Origin: Stagonosporopsis chrysanthemi
Lineage: Eukaryota; Ascomycota; Dothideomycetes; Pleosporales; Didymellaceae
NCBI GenBank assembly: GCA_022560025.1
Contig: JAFISE010000142.1
Span: 1-64,000 of the forward strand
Direction: 5' to 3'
Length of the DNA: 64,000 nucleotides
The notes under the pieces are model-generated. The model ran no database searches, was not told where the DNA came from, and saw nothing but the letters and a program-made list of their open reading frames with translations. Below are positions 20,101 through 29,850 of this stretch, piece after piece. Each line of letters opens with the position of its first letter. Positions within the stretch are counted from its first letter, which is position 1. A program made the translations under genes and the position numbers.

Positions 20101-20744
20101 TCAATAACACAGTATTATAGAAGTACAGATAGACGTGCATATCCCCCAACACATTTTCGAAGACTGCATTCCAACCTGATTCTGGTAACAAATGACAAAC
20201 ATATTCTCAAATGAATGTTGACCTGGTGTAGCTGCACTGTTGGTGACTGCAGAAGCATGGAGCCAAATGCAATGATAGATGACCTTCTGGTCGGAGGCAT
20301 GCTGGGGAGGGGGGTGATTTGTGTACCAGCTCGACCACCACCGTAATAGCCGTCAGAGCACCGGATACACTCAGCGAAGTACCCTGCTCAGACAAGTAAC
20401 AGAAACAATTCTTGATGGGAAAAACGCCTGCTTTTTCATCCGCACATAATGTTCGTTGGCTCATGTGCTCACTTTCATGTTCGTCCTTAGCGCAACAATC
20501 CCTTGCGCTTGAGTGGGTTCTTTGCTGCCAAGATTGCCTGCTAGTGCCTTCCGCCCACCTCGCTTAGCAGGAGCGAAATCTGAATCTCTTCGATTTTGCA
20601 GCCCGACAACCTCCACCGTCAACGACCCTACTAACACCAGGACCAGACAAAGTGAGTCCTCCCAAACGAACGAGTCGATCAATCCCACGCACAGCATACC
20701 GAACGATCGAATCCACCGCACACGCAATACTAACAACTACTCAG
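20101..20744. other. RPL15 promoter and 5' UTR region
   Basis: No gene. A perfect 7-bp inverted repeat (AGCGCAA 20489-20495, TTGCGCT 20503-20509) lies about 240 bp before the RPL15 ATG. A likely 5' UTR intron runs from GTGAGT at 20652 to CAG at 20744, with a CTAAC branch and the acceptor directly against the start codon. Confidence 0.5.
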
Positions 20745-21593
20745 ATGGGTGCCCTCAAATATGTCGAGGAACTTCAGAAGAAGAAGCAGTCGGATATGAT
20801 GCGCTTCTTGATGCGCGTTCGCGTACGTATACACTACTGAGATACTATTGGAACTCTGCTAACGTTGCGACAGTGCTGGGAGGTATGAAAATCCATTTCT
20901 TGAGACACCGAGTCTCAATTGGTGTACTCGTTGAACATTAGCTGAGAGTGCATCGATAGCTTCGCCAACTGAAGGTCATCCACCGCGCCAGCCGCCCCTC
21001 GCGTCCCGACAAGGCCCGCCGTCTCGGGTACAAGGCCAAGCAGGGTTACGTTATCTACCGCGTCCGTGTCCGTCGCGGTGGCCGCAAGAGGCCCGCTCCT
21101 AAGTACGTACATGTAACGACAATGAAAAAGAAGACAAATGCTAACAATCTTCTCCTAGGGGCGCCACCTACGGTACGCTTCATTGAGCCGCACGATTAAT
21201 GCACACGAGACTGATTGATATATAGGCAAGCCGACCAACCAGGGTATCAACCAGCTCAAGTACCAGCGCTCCCTCAAGAGCACCGCTGAGGAGCGTGTCG
21301 GTCGCCGCTGCGCCAACTTGCGCGTCCTCAACTCCTACTGGATCAACCAGGACTCGACCTACAAGTACTACGAGGTCATCCTTGTCGACCCCCAGCACAA
21401 GGCCATCCGTCGCGATGCCCGCATCAACTGGATCGTCAACCCCGTCCACAAGCACCGCGAGTCTCGTGGTCTTACCGCCACCGGCAAGAAGAGCCGTGGT
21501 CTCGGCCGTGGTCACAAGTACAACAACACCACCGCTGGTCGCAGGAAGACCTGGAAGAGGCACAACACCCTCTCCCTCTGGCGCTACAGGTAA
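20745..21593 (+). CDS. RPL15: 60S ribosomal protein L15 (eL15)
   Basis: Five coding exons: 20745-20822, 20874-20882 (9 nt), 20960-21102, 21159-21172 (14 nt) and 21226-21593. They add up to 203 residues, the normal eL15 length. The protein runs [20 protein letters not shown], then [20 protein letters not shown] and [16 protein letters not shown], ending SLWRYR. The 9-nt exon encodes Cys-Trp-Glu in the conserved RVRCWxxRQL segment, and the 14-nt exon covers GATYG, so both microexons are needed for a normal protein. It is an rRNA-binding protein of the large subunit. A further intron appears to lie in the 5' UTR. Such intron-dense 5' ends are common in fungal ribosomal protein genes and often matter for expression. 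Confidence 0.93.
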
Positions 21594-21960
21594 ATGTAGC
21601 GCTGAGGGCGTTGCGTGGTGTCTGGGACGTCTGGTCGAATCTCTCAAGCTTATGGACTGGCGTGCATGGAAAAGGATGTTCTGCGTTGTGTAGCTTTCTT
21701 CGAGCGCACAAATGTCGTTCAGGACTGCTAAAATAAATTTCATGGATTCATGAATGGATGAATTGCATTATACCCCCTTCAACAATTTGAGCTGCGTGAT
21801 ATGGCGCCCGGTGACCTTCCACTCCTATGGCAGCACCTCGTATCTGGCGACAGCATAACAAAGGTGAGCCTCACCACACGCTTTGCGTTGCGGTACAAAG
21901 CGGCATTGACTTGATACATGCATTTTGAAGTCGCCTATCTAGCTTTGAACAATTTTCTGT
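21594..21960. other. Convergent 3' intergenic region
   Basis: Holds the 3' flanks of RPL15 and the thiolase gene; AT-rich around 21725-21770; no gene seen. Confidence 0.5.
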
Positions 21961-23318
21961 TTACAGCTGATCGGCGCTCACTCTCTGAACAATGATACCG
22001 CTCGAGGCACCACCACCGTTACAAATCGCGGCAGCACCGTACTGTCCAACCTCCAACTGATGCAACAATGTGACCAATATCCTGCTACCGGAACTGCCCA
22101 GCGCGTGACCAAGCGCAATAGCCCCACCCCTAGGGTTCACGTTGTCCTCCGTAAGTCCGATGATCTTAGCATTAGCCTTGATTACAGCAGCAAAGGCCTC
22201 GTTAAACTCCCAAATGGAGATGTCATCCTTGCTTAGTCCAGACTGCTTAAGCAGCTTCTCGACAACGGAGGCAGGTGCGATGGGGAAGTCAATAGGGTCG
22301 ACCGAGGCGTCGGCATAGGTTACGATCTTTGCAAGAACACGGCTATCCTTGCCGTACTGCTGTGCGATCTCTTTGCTGCCAAGGACAAGAGCGGAGGCGC
22401 CGTCACTCAAAGGAGAGCTGTTCGCCGCTGTGACCGAGGCGTCTGCTTCCTTTGAGAAGGCGGGCTTCAGGGTGGGGACCTTCTCAAGCTTGAGCTTATT
22501 GTACTGCTCGTCTTCTGAAATGACGATGTCGCCCTTCTTTGTCTTGACGGTGACGGGTACAATCTCGTCCTTGAACAGGCCATCCTTATAGGCTTGCTGG
22601 GCCCGCTTGTAGGTCAAGATGGCGTAGTCATCCTGGTCTTTCCGCGAGACGTTGTGGTCTCTGGCGGTCTTCTCAGCGCAGTTTCCCATGTGGATCTGAT
22701 TGTAGACGTCCCAAAGACCATCAGCAATCAAACCGTCCTGCAGCTTCTGGTGGCCAAAGGCCGGCTGTTGGCTAGCACGACTCGTGTAGTACGGAACGCG
22801 GGTCATGTTCTCCATGCCACCAGCGATTTGTGCCTCGGCTTGTCCCAGCTCAATGGTCGAAGCGGCAATGTTGACGGCTTTCAACCCGGATGCGCATACT
22901 TTATTGATTGTAGTTGCCTCGATGTTGGTGGGCAGACCGGCAAAGATAGCAGCTTGTCTGGCTGGTGCTTGTCCGACGCCTGCTGACAGCACGTTGCCCA
23001 TATAGACGGCATCGATGGAAGACACTGGGACCTTCGATTTCTCAAGAGCCGACTTGATGGCTGTGGCACCGAGCTGGGTGGCTGAGACGGTAGTGAAGTT
23101 GCCATTGAACTAGTCAGTGGTCAGCATGCCCATACAGTACGATGATGGGGTTCTATCTGTACCACCGCAGTTGGTGTTCGACTGGCACTAATGATGTATG
23201 CATCTCGGACCTCCTTCTTCTGTTGCGCTGAGGCGCTGAACTGCCTCTGAATGCTCGCCAAGCGCTGATGCGGCCGGGAGGCCATCTTCATGGATGTGCG
23301 AAGGGCAGACGATGACAT
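21961..23318 (-). CDS. ERG10: Acetyl-CoA acetyltransferase (thiolase II), probably mitochondrial
   Basis: Exons 23318-23166 and 23109-21961 (56-nt intron) give 433 residues. Thiolase hallmarks are present: nucleophilic Cys in [50 protein letters not shown] and the second Cys in [10 protein letters not shown]. It condenses two acetyl-CoA to acetoacetyl-CoA or cleaves it. The N-terminus ([20 protein letters not shown]) is basic, lacks acidic residues and ends in a typical presequence cleavage pattern, so a mitochondrial role (ketone or branched-chain amino acid breakdown) is more likely than the cytosolic ergosterol role. The symbol refers to the family. Confidence 0.9.
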
Positions 23319-24586
23319 AGTGAGTGGCGCACTATCACAGTGGAAGTGCGACAGAAGATGATGGCTCTAGCGAGTCGACTGACGACTGTCGCATGGCGGT
23401 GACTTTCCGCAGTTTTATGCGGAGCAAAAGAGCTGGTCATCGCGGAACGTGGGGAAGACAGCCGAGGCAACCACGGCCGCGACCGCGTCCGCATGCTTAA
23501 GCCGAACACGCCGTCCTCTCCAGTTGGGCCGACTTAGTCATCCTCTCAGTATTCGCGCCACTTGGATGTCCACGTCCCGATGATTAGTTGTCTCACCAGT
23601 CAGACGCTTCGCCGAGCTTAGTAATCTTGCTTAGTAAGCGAGCGAAGCTTCAGCTTCGCTGCAAACGTCTCCCGAGCGTTTGACAGCGTGAGATGATTGA
23701 TTAGTGACCTTTACAAACCTTCACGCAGGACCACTCGTGGGCCTTAGTGAACGAGCACGCGTGTGGTCATATCCTTACTTTAGCTCCAACTATCCCTATA
23801 TCGCAGCTCCGTCCCTCACTCCAGCATACAAGGGACATCACAGTCGTACCTCCTTCCAAGAGCGTTTGTAATACAAGTGGCCACGCAGTATGGGCCACCT
23901 GTCATTTGAAGTCGCTCAACATTTTCTCGACATGATGGGTACGAAGAATGAATTCAACGCTACACGTTGGTGGACCTGCCCCTCTGTGGAGCCTTGTAAA
24001 CATTGATGCTGCAACAAGCCGAACACAATCACGTCTATTTGACAGTTGACAGGTGTGTGCAACTCTGCTCGCTCAACACTCGTTGACCAACGATTTCCCA
24101 CCGCAAGAGTAATATGCCAGGCCTAACAACGTCGCCACAAGTCTGCTGACCTTGAGTAATTCTTTTTCTATAACTTCTGCATCTACATTGCTCAGATCAT
24201 CTGACCATTTATGCAATTTGTACCTTGTTGATGGTCATGACTAGTGACTCGTACCTGTCTGTAGCCAGAGTGAGCCCCTGGTACTACAGCGTCGTAATCT
24301 TGAACGTATTTGTGCCACACCAGGAAGTTGCTGCTTGACCTTGCATCATCCGTCTCTTGGCTCAAAGTCTCTCGCAGGACCTCAGGTCAGTCCTCGCCTC
24401 GAAACTGGAGACGAGCAAGGTCGGACGGCACGACGCTGTTGTTCTGGGTTCGTTACATAGCAACTGCGGCACCTTACATGAGGCGGTGCATGAGTACAGG
24501 AGCACGCCAAGAAAGTTCATCAATGAGATGTGGCCATGTCACGACACGAAGAGTTGCTGGACGCTGGGAGAAGCGCTTCCGACAAG
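23319..24586. other. Gene-free stretch, about 1.3 kb
   Basis: No supported gene. It contains a perfect 9-bp inverted repeat at 23641-23660 and short chance frames only. Confidence 0.5.
23641..23660. repeat. Perfect 9-bp inverted repeat with 2-base loop
   Basis: AGCGAAGCT and AGCTTCGCT flank TC. It sits in a region where GCGAAGC/GCTTCG words recur (also around 23607-23616), so it may be a small local repeat family. No function is evident. Confidence 0.6.
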
Positions 24587-24594
24587 TATAAGAG
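24587..24594 (+). promoter_or_regulatory. TATA-like box
   Basis: TATAAGAG lies 112 bp before the ATG of the BYS1-like gene. Position and sequence fit a core promoter. Confidence 0.4.
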
Positions 24595-24698
24595 AAAGGC
24601 CGCTGCTCTGACTTACAGACCCAACATCAAGCTACAACAGAGTCTTCATCATACCATCTCAAGACAATCAGCCCTTCTTGTTGATTTCTTCAAGAGCA

Positions 24699-25154
24699 AT
24701 GCACTTCTCCACCATCTTCAGCGGTTTCGCTCTCGCGGCCACCGCCCTCGCCGCTCCTTATGTCGTTGTCCACAACAACTGCGACTTTGACATCTTCATC
24801 ACCTCCGTCGGCTCGACTTCAGGCAACACTACCAAGGTACAGCCCGATACCCGCTGGACCGAGGAAGAGTACTTCGAGGGCACTGGAACTGCCATCAAGA
24901 TCGGCCGAAGTGCTGCTGCACTTTGGACTGCCCAACCTACACTCCACCTCAGCTACACCTACAACGAAGGCAAAAGCATCTACTACGATTTAAGCACCGC
25001 ATACGGCTTCGACTTTTGGGGCAAGAAGCTTACGCTCAAGGGCGATAAGGAAAAGGATGTGCCCTCCATCGAGTGGGATGGCGCCCCCGGGCCAATTCAC
25101 ACAACATCCTACTTCGGCGAGACTGATCTGACGCTTGAGGTTTGCGCAGCATAG
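24699..25154 (+). CDS. BYS1-type secreted protein
   Basis: A 151-residue single-exon protein with an 18-residue signal peptide (MHFSTIFSGFALAATALAA). The mature start YVVVHNNCDFDIFITSVG and the later LHLSYTYNEGKSIYYDLS, FDFWGKKLTL and final TDLTLEVCA pattern match the BYS1 family, named after a Blastomyces yeast-phase protein and related in fold to thaumatin-like proteins. Two cysteines (near the mature start and end) could form a single disulphide. Members are abundant secreted proteins of fungi; the molecular role is unknown. An upstream in-frame Met 7 codons earlier was rejected because the signal peptide starts at 24699. Confidence 0.8.
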   Translation: MHFSTIFSGFALAATALAAPYVVVHNNCDFDIFITSVGSTSGNTTKVQPDTRWTEEEYFEGTGTAIKIGRSAAALWTAQPTLHLSYTYNEGKSIYYDLSTAYGFDFWGKKLTLKGDKEKDVPSIEWDGAPGPIHTTSYFGETDLTLEVCAA

Positions 25155-25438
25155 AAGGATCACAAGCGCCAACATATGGTAGAGCGCCGAAGAGAAGCGG
25201 CTTGGTTGGAACAGGAAGTATGGTCAGCGTCTCTGACAGTGATTGCATACTGTGTAGTGTTTCGTTCTCTCGCAAGTTAATTTCCCGCGAACATGGCCGA
25301 GGCATTGGATAATGTTCGATACGCTGTATGCTAGTAACTCGAAAAATATCAACATGTGTAAAACGCTATGCTACGCTAAAAAATCCAAACCAAAATTCCA
25401 GAAATGCTTTTCAATGCTTCGCTAGCGTGTCGTTTTCA

Positions 25439-26290
25439 TCAGCCATCATCATCTGGACACCTATACTTGAGCCACATAAAGTCTTTCTCCGCAAGAATCA
25501 AGTTGTGACCTTCTCCCCAGATTCGGTCTTCAGTCGCAAACCGTAGACATCCAATCTGGATCCTCGGGAACAATTCCTCACATTTCCTCGCTTCAAATGC
25601 TTTGAAATCCTTGCTTGTTGCTTGCAGCGTGTTACGCATCGTGGCCCATAGTTTAGCGGCTTCACTCTTCTCGACAGGAATCCGTCGCGAGCAGCCATGC
25701 GGGTTGTAATGAGATCCCCCAGATAGCGTCAGGCGCGTTGGCGTGCGCAAATTGAGAGTCATAGATTCGGTGTACAGTATAGTAGTGGAGGAGTTGCCAG
25801 CAAGGAGAAGATTGAACAGCGACTTGAGGAGGATGGCTATGTAATCGAACAATTGCACAGCGAACGATTCAGGGAGGTCTTCGATCAGATGCGCTAGTTC
25901 GTGATCGTGAGGTATATGCTCAGATAAGCCTCCAAGTGGCTCTTGTATCCGTAAATCGACATTGATCAAGAGGTGGTTGATTATCGGCGAGAGAGCGGCG
26001 AAGCGCTTCCATGTTAGGGAGAAGTAAGGGCGGCCATGTGAGAAGGTAATGTCCAATTCGTAGTTTAGCTGTTTAGAAGCTGCAAGATGCTGAATGGCGG
26101 TCTTAATCTCCTGGTATATTTGGTGACATACGAGTAGAAGGCCGCGGTACGTTTTGAGAGGTAGATCGCGTTTGACGTAGGCTTCAGAAACCACCATCAC
26201 GCCGCGGAACGATGGGTTAAGATGTTCATGGAGGAGCAGGTCGTAAACGTAGTTTCTGAGTTCGAGAGGAAGATCCAAAAAGCCAGTCAT
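25439..26290 (-). CDS. Hypothetical protein with F-box-like N-terminus
   Basis: A 283-residue single-exon protein. It opens with TGFLDLPLELRNYVYDLLL, the short leucine/proline motif found at the head of many dothideomycete orphan proteins and reminiscent of a degenerate F-box. LLLVCHQIYQEIKTAIQHLA follows, typical of the same paralogous group. The rest is mixed alpha/beta with no catalytic motif. If it is a true F-box it would link to an SCF ubiquitin ligase, but this is only suggested by the first 20 residues. Confidence 0.65.
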   Translation of the reverse strand: MTGFLDLPLELRNYVYDLLLHEHLNPSFRGVMVVSEAYVKRDLPLKTYRGLLLVCHQIYQEIKTAIQHLAASKQLNYELDITFSHGRPYFSLTWKRFAALSPIINHLLINVDLRIQEPLGGLSEHIPHDHELAHLIEDLPESFAVQLFDYIAILLKSLFNLLLAGNSSTTILYTESMTLNLRTPTRLTLSGGSHYNPHGCSRRIPVEKSEAAKLWATMRNTLQATSKDFKAFEARKCEELFPRIQIGCLRFATEDRIWGEGHNLILAEKDFMWLKYRCPDDDG

Positions 26291-26749
26291 GTTGCTCCTG
26301 AAATACTAGATGGATCAATAAGGGTCCTGATGGTTTTCAGGGTCTGAAAGGATCTGGTGCGGGGATCAGGGCCGTTGAAAGAAGCCAGAAGACCCTGGAC
26401 CCATGGGAGGTGTGCGCAACAGGTTAGTTTGTGGTAAGGTGTCCATGGAAGGTCTTTCAAGGAACGCTGTCGTGAAGAGGGTTGCTTGTTTGTCGAGCAG
26501 GCTGAAGGTTGAGCTGTGTGAGACTGTGAGACGGGTGGGGCCGGAAGGTGAGGCTGGCCTGCCGACTTGTCCAATCATCAGATCATCACGTGGGATTTTC
26601 TGGAACTGTAGCAGCGGCAAGTGACGGATTCTGCTCCGTCGCCATAATCGATAGAATAAGAGCTTGTCCCCATCAACCTGCAATGGTTGCTTCACTGTTC
26701 GTAGTTGATTCCGACCAGTGCCGCCCTGTATGCTGCCGTTGTCACGATC
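26291..26749. other. Divergent intergenic region
   Basis: Lies between the F-box-like gene (minus) and the SSU1-like gene (plus). Open frames on both strands here have no motif. A pyrimidine/purine-skewed stretch covers about 26440-26570. Confidence 0.4.
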
Positions 26750-28149
26750 ATGGATGACTTCGAAGTGGAGCGAACTGGCTCTGACAACCCAGCACAGAGT
26801 ATACCCGCAGCACAGCTTGTGCCACCTGTTCGGCAGAGATCAAATGGCTATATCAAGCACACCGCGAATAATTCAGAAGACAGTCAGAAGGCTGAGACGC
26901 AGGACGCGAATCTCACAAAGTATGACGTATGACGCGTACCCAGTCGTCAGAGATCAAACAGATCTAACAAAACGCAGGTCGGCTGGCGCCGGATAGTCAG
27001 AAACTTTAGTCCTTCCTGGTTCAGTGTGACGATGGGAACCCGCATCGTCTCTCTACTATTCGCCGCAATTCCCTTCGAAACCCAATGGCTTTACTGGCTC
27101 GCTGTCGTCTTCCTTGGGCTCAACGCCATTCTGTTCACCTGCGCCTTCAGTATCTCGGTCTTGCGGTATACCCTGTACCCAGAAATATGGTCCGTCATGA
27201 TCGCGGACAGCACAAACTCGCTCTTCCTTGGGACAATACCTATGGGCTTCGGAACCCTCATATCCGCCTGGTGTACCTTGTGCATACCTTATTGGGGCGC
27301 TTGTGCCGTCACATTCGCCTGGGTTTGCTGGATCATTGATTCAGCTGTATCTATTACAGTGACTATCTCACTTACTATTCTGTTGATATCGGCAACAACT
27401 TTGGACCGAATTACAGCTGTCCAACTACTGCCTATAGCCGCATCAATTGTCGCTGCAGGCACCGGCGCCCGCGTAGCTGAACATCTCCCGGACTCAAATA
27501 ACGCGCTGGGAACACTGATTGCATCGTACATAATGTGGGGCCTGAGTACGCCTCTTGCTATGACAGTACTTGTCATGTACTACACACGTCTTGCGTTGCA
27601 CAAACTGCCGCCTCGAGAGATCGGCGTGTCCTCTTTCCTTCCACTAGGACCACTCGGCATGAGAGGTTATGCAATCACCTACCTTGGTCGAGTTGCTCGT
27701 GCTGTTTTCCGACAGACTGGTTTTTTGGCTCATATTCCTGTTGCTGGCGACATTTTCTTTGTTGTAGGGATATTTATAGCTCTATCATGTGGGCCTTTGG
27801 CTTGACATGGCTGTGCTTTGCTCTTGCCTCCATCTACAAATCTCGTCCTTTCCCCTTCAATATGGGTTGGTGGGGTTTCACATTCCCACTTGGGGTAATG
27901 GCGTTGAGCACAATGGAGTTCGGCCGCATTTTCCCCAGTCTGTTCTTCAAAGTCCTGGGAACGATATTTGCAGCTGCTGTAATTGTCCTTTGGTGCGTTG
28001 TAGCTGTCGGAACAGCTAAGGGGGCTTGGTCCGGGCGACTGTTCAATGCGCCCTGCCTCAAGAATCTCCCAAAGCGGAAGGATGAGCAAACACACGATGA
28101 AGGTCAGAAGGAGAATAGGACCCGCTGCGAGGACGATCTAGACGGCTGA
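26750..28149 (+). pseudogene. SSU1-like sulfite efflux pump (TDT/SLAC1 family), frameshifted
   Basis: Exon 1 (26750-26926, acidic N-terminus) splices through a 51-nt intron to VGWRRIVRNFSPSWF at 26978, the usual opening of the SSU1 channel domain. About ten membrane helices follow, with ILRYTLYPEIWS-like, SLFLGTIPMGFGTLI, KLPPREIGVSSFLPLGPLG and, after the break, FPFNMGWWGFTFPLGV. At 27782-27784 the frame is broken: ...GIFIAL is followed by a premature stop 8 codons on, while the next helix (IMWAFGLTWLCFALASIY) continues one base out of frame. Restoring frame needs one base; no intron fits. SSU1 exports sulfite at the plasma membrane. The gene is either recently inactivated or carries an assembly error; the downstream part is otherwise intact. 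Confidence 0.8.
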
Positions 28150-28273
28150 TCTTCGGCATAATTATTGTTGTGCATCACAGCCTCCGAGAGAATGAGTCTT
28201 GACTTGACCCTTCTCTGGCTTCGCAATGCAAGCTGTACGCCACACCCGACAGTGAAAGCACGTGAGCTTCGGG

Positions 28274-29212
28274 ATGACTCAGTCGCACTTTACCAGTCAA
28301 TTTCTCGGAACTGTTTGGGAAATATCAGCAAAAACACCTGCGACTTCTTCTTGGTACTCAAAACACGTGCGGGCAAACATCTACCTTCCAAAGATGGAAC
28401 AACTGGCGCCACAGCCGGCTGACAAAGCTCTACCCCTAGCAGCTCGCATGAAGCAATACGAGGCATCTTTTGACTACACCCTCCCTACTGGATCGCCTAT
28501 AGTCCTACGTCTCGATGGCCACGCATTTTCAAAGTTCACCTCGCAATTCTGCAGACCATTCGATCAGCGTATACACGATGCGATGATAGGAGCATGCAGA
28601 GATCTGCTCGCCTATTTCGCGTCAGCGACGCTTGCGTACACCCAATCCGATGAAATCACACTGGTTTTCCCCGATGGTGTACAGAGCTTCAATGATCGTA
28701 TTCAGAAGCTTTCAAGTCTCGCTGCAAGCTACTGCTCTGTGCGTTTCAATGCGCACCTTGCCACATACCTAGCAGCAAACCCAATGCCGGAAGTCAAAGC
28801 CATGGCCTTCGAGAGCTTAGGAACCGCTCATTTTGATGCGCGATTCTTTGCTGTACCAAATGTGGAGGAAGCTTTGAACTGCGTGTTATGGAGATGTCGG
28901 AACGATGCTGTCCGTAATTCAGTTAACGTCTTCGCGCGCACGATGTACACAACCAAAGAGATGCACGGGAAAACAGCTAAAGAATTGGTGGAGATGATGA
29001 GGGTTGAAAAGGGCGTTGTATTCGAACAAGCTGTGCCAAAGTGGGCAATTGAAGGATGTTTGTTGAAGCGTGAACGCGTCGAACACGAAGGCTTGAACCT
29101 GAAAACCGGCCAGGTGGAGAGGACACTGCGAACAAGGACAAGGGTCGAAGAAAGAGGCGTAAGGGAATTCACGACTGAGAACCTGAAGCTTGTGACGGAT
29201 AAATTTTGGTGA
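28274..29212 (+). CDS. Thg1-like 3'-5' RNA polymerase family protein
   Basis: The conserved region starts near 28394 (MEQLAPQPAD). Counting from there, the two metal-binding aspartates are D41 (VLRLDGHAF) and D86 (YTQSDEITLVF), the core of the tRNA-His guanylyltransferase (Thg1) polymerase fold. Further family blocks are AHFDARFFAVPN and LWRCRNDAVRNSV. The wording TQSDEITL, the loop after it and the lack of an evident HINN motif resemble Thg1-like proteins (TLPs) more than canonical Thg1. TLPs add nucleotides in the 3'-5' direction to repair or edit tRNA 5' ends. An upstream in-frame ATG at 28274 gives a basic, Ser/Thr-rich extension that could be a mitochondrial leader; the alternative start is 28394 (272 aa). 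Confidence 0.75.
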   Translation: MTQSHFTSQFLGTVWEISAKTPATSSWYSKHVRANIYLPKMEQLAPQPADKALPLAARMKQYEASFDYTLPTGSPIVLRLDGHAFSKFTSQFCRPFDQRIHDAMIGACRDLLAYFASATLAYTQSDEITLVFPDGVQSFNDRIQKLSSLAASYCSVRFNAHLATYLAANPMPEVKAMAFESLGTAHFDARFFAVPNVEEALNCVLWRCRNDAVRNSVNVFARTMYTTKEMHGKTAKELVEMMRVEKGVVFEQAVPKWAIEGCLLKRERVEHEGLNLKTGQVERTLRTRTRVEERGVREFTTENLKLVTDKFW

Positions 29213-29850
29213 CGGCTACAAGGGCACCCAGGGCGATGCCCAGCAATTCTCACCGTCGACGCCAGACTTTGAAGATTCGCAACAACCATCAAGTAGTTGT
29301 CCGCCCACACTAGACCTGAAGCTGAGCACATTCATAAGACAGCGTATGCATCAGATGCAAATGTTCTGAGAGTGAGTACCTAAATCCGGCCTGTACGTGC
29401 GATTCGTTCCCTATTTCCGGGCAATCCTTGTTTGCGTAGCCTGTCGGTCTTTCCAGGCTCCGGAAGCTCGAGGCCGCACCTGCATCAGCCCCATCAGCCG
29501 CAAACGAGTATTCCACCAACGCCTAATAATTGACACAGACTCTGGGATAAGGGCTTCCCCTTGCCTCTGACTCGATTTGCGAGCATCGCATGATCGATCC
29601 ACAGATTCACAAGTGTGTTCGTCAATAGCATGTATAGCCCTGAGCCCTGCAGCCTGAGCTGGTGTTGACCCCACCGGTAAGCTGACAACCGGGATGTGGG
29701 CGGCATGCATGAACTAGCAATTCGGCTGGCCAGCTAAGTGGATGATATCCCCCATCTGTTTCTAATTCGCCATCGTGTTCGCGCTTCTCAGGCGCATCTT
29801 GTCATTGATTTTCCTTCTCCAAACGATCTATACTCTTGTTTTGTACTGCC
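29213..29850. other. Gene-free stretch
   Basis: No gene with recognisable features; overlapping short minus-strand frames at 29310-29710 appear random. Confidence 0.5.

Noticed and set aside
23641..23660. Inverted repeat as part of a CRISPR or transposon end
   Set aside because: No spaced direct repeats, target-site duplication or transposase; a eukaryotic nuclear context makes CRISPR implausible.
27740..27830. An intron as explanation for the SSU1-like frameshift
   Set aside because: The conserved protein is continuous on both sides of the shift with no spare sequence to splice out.
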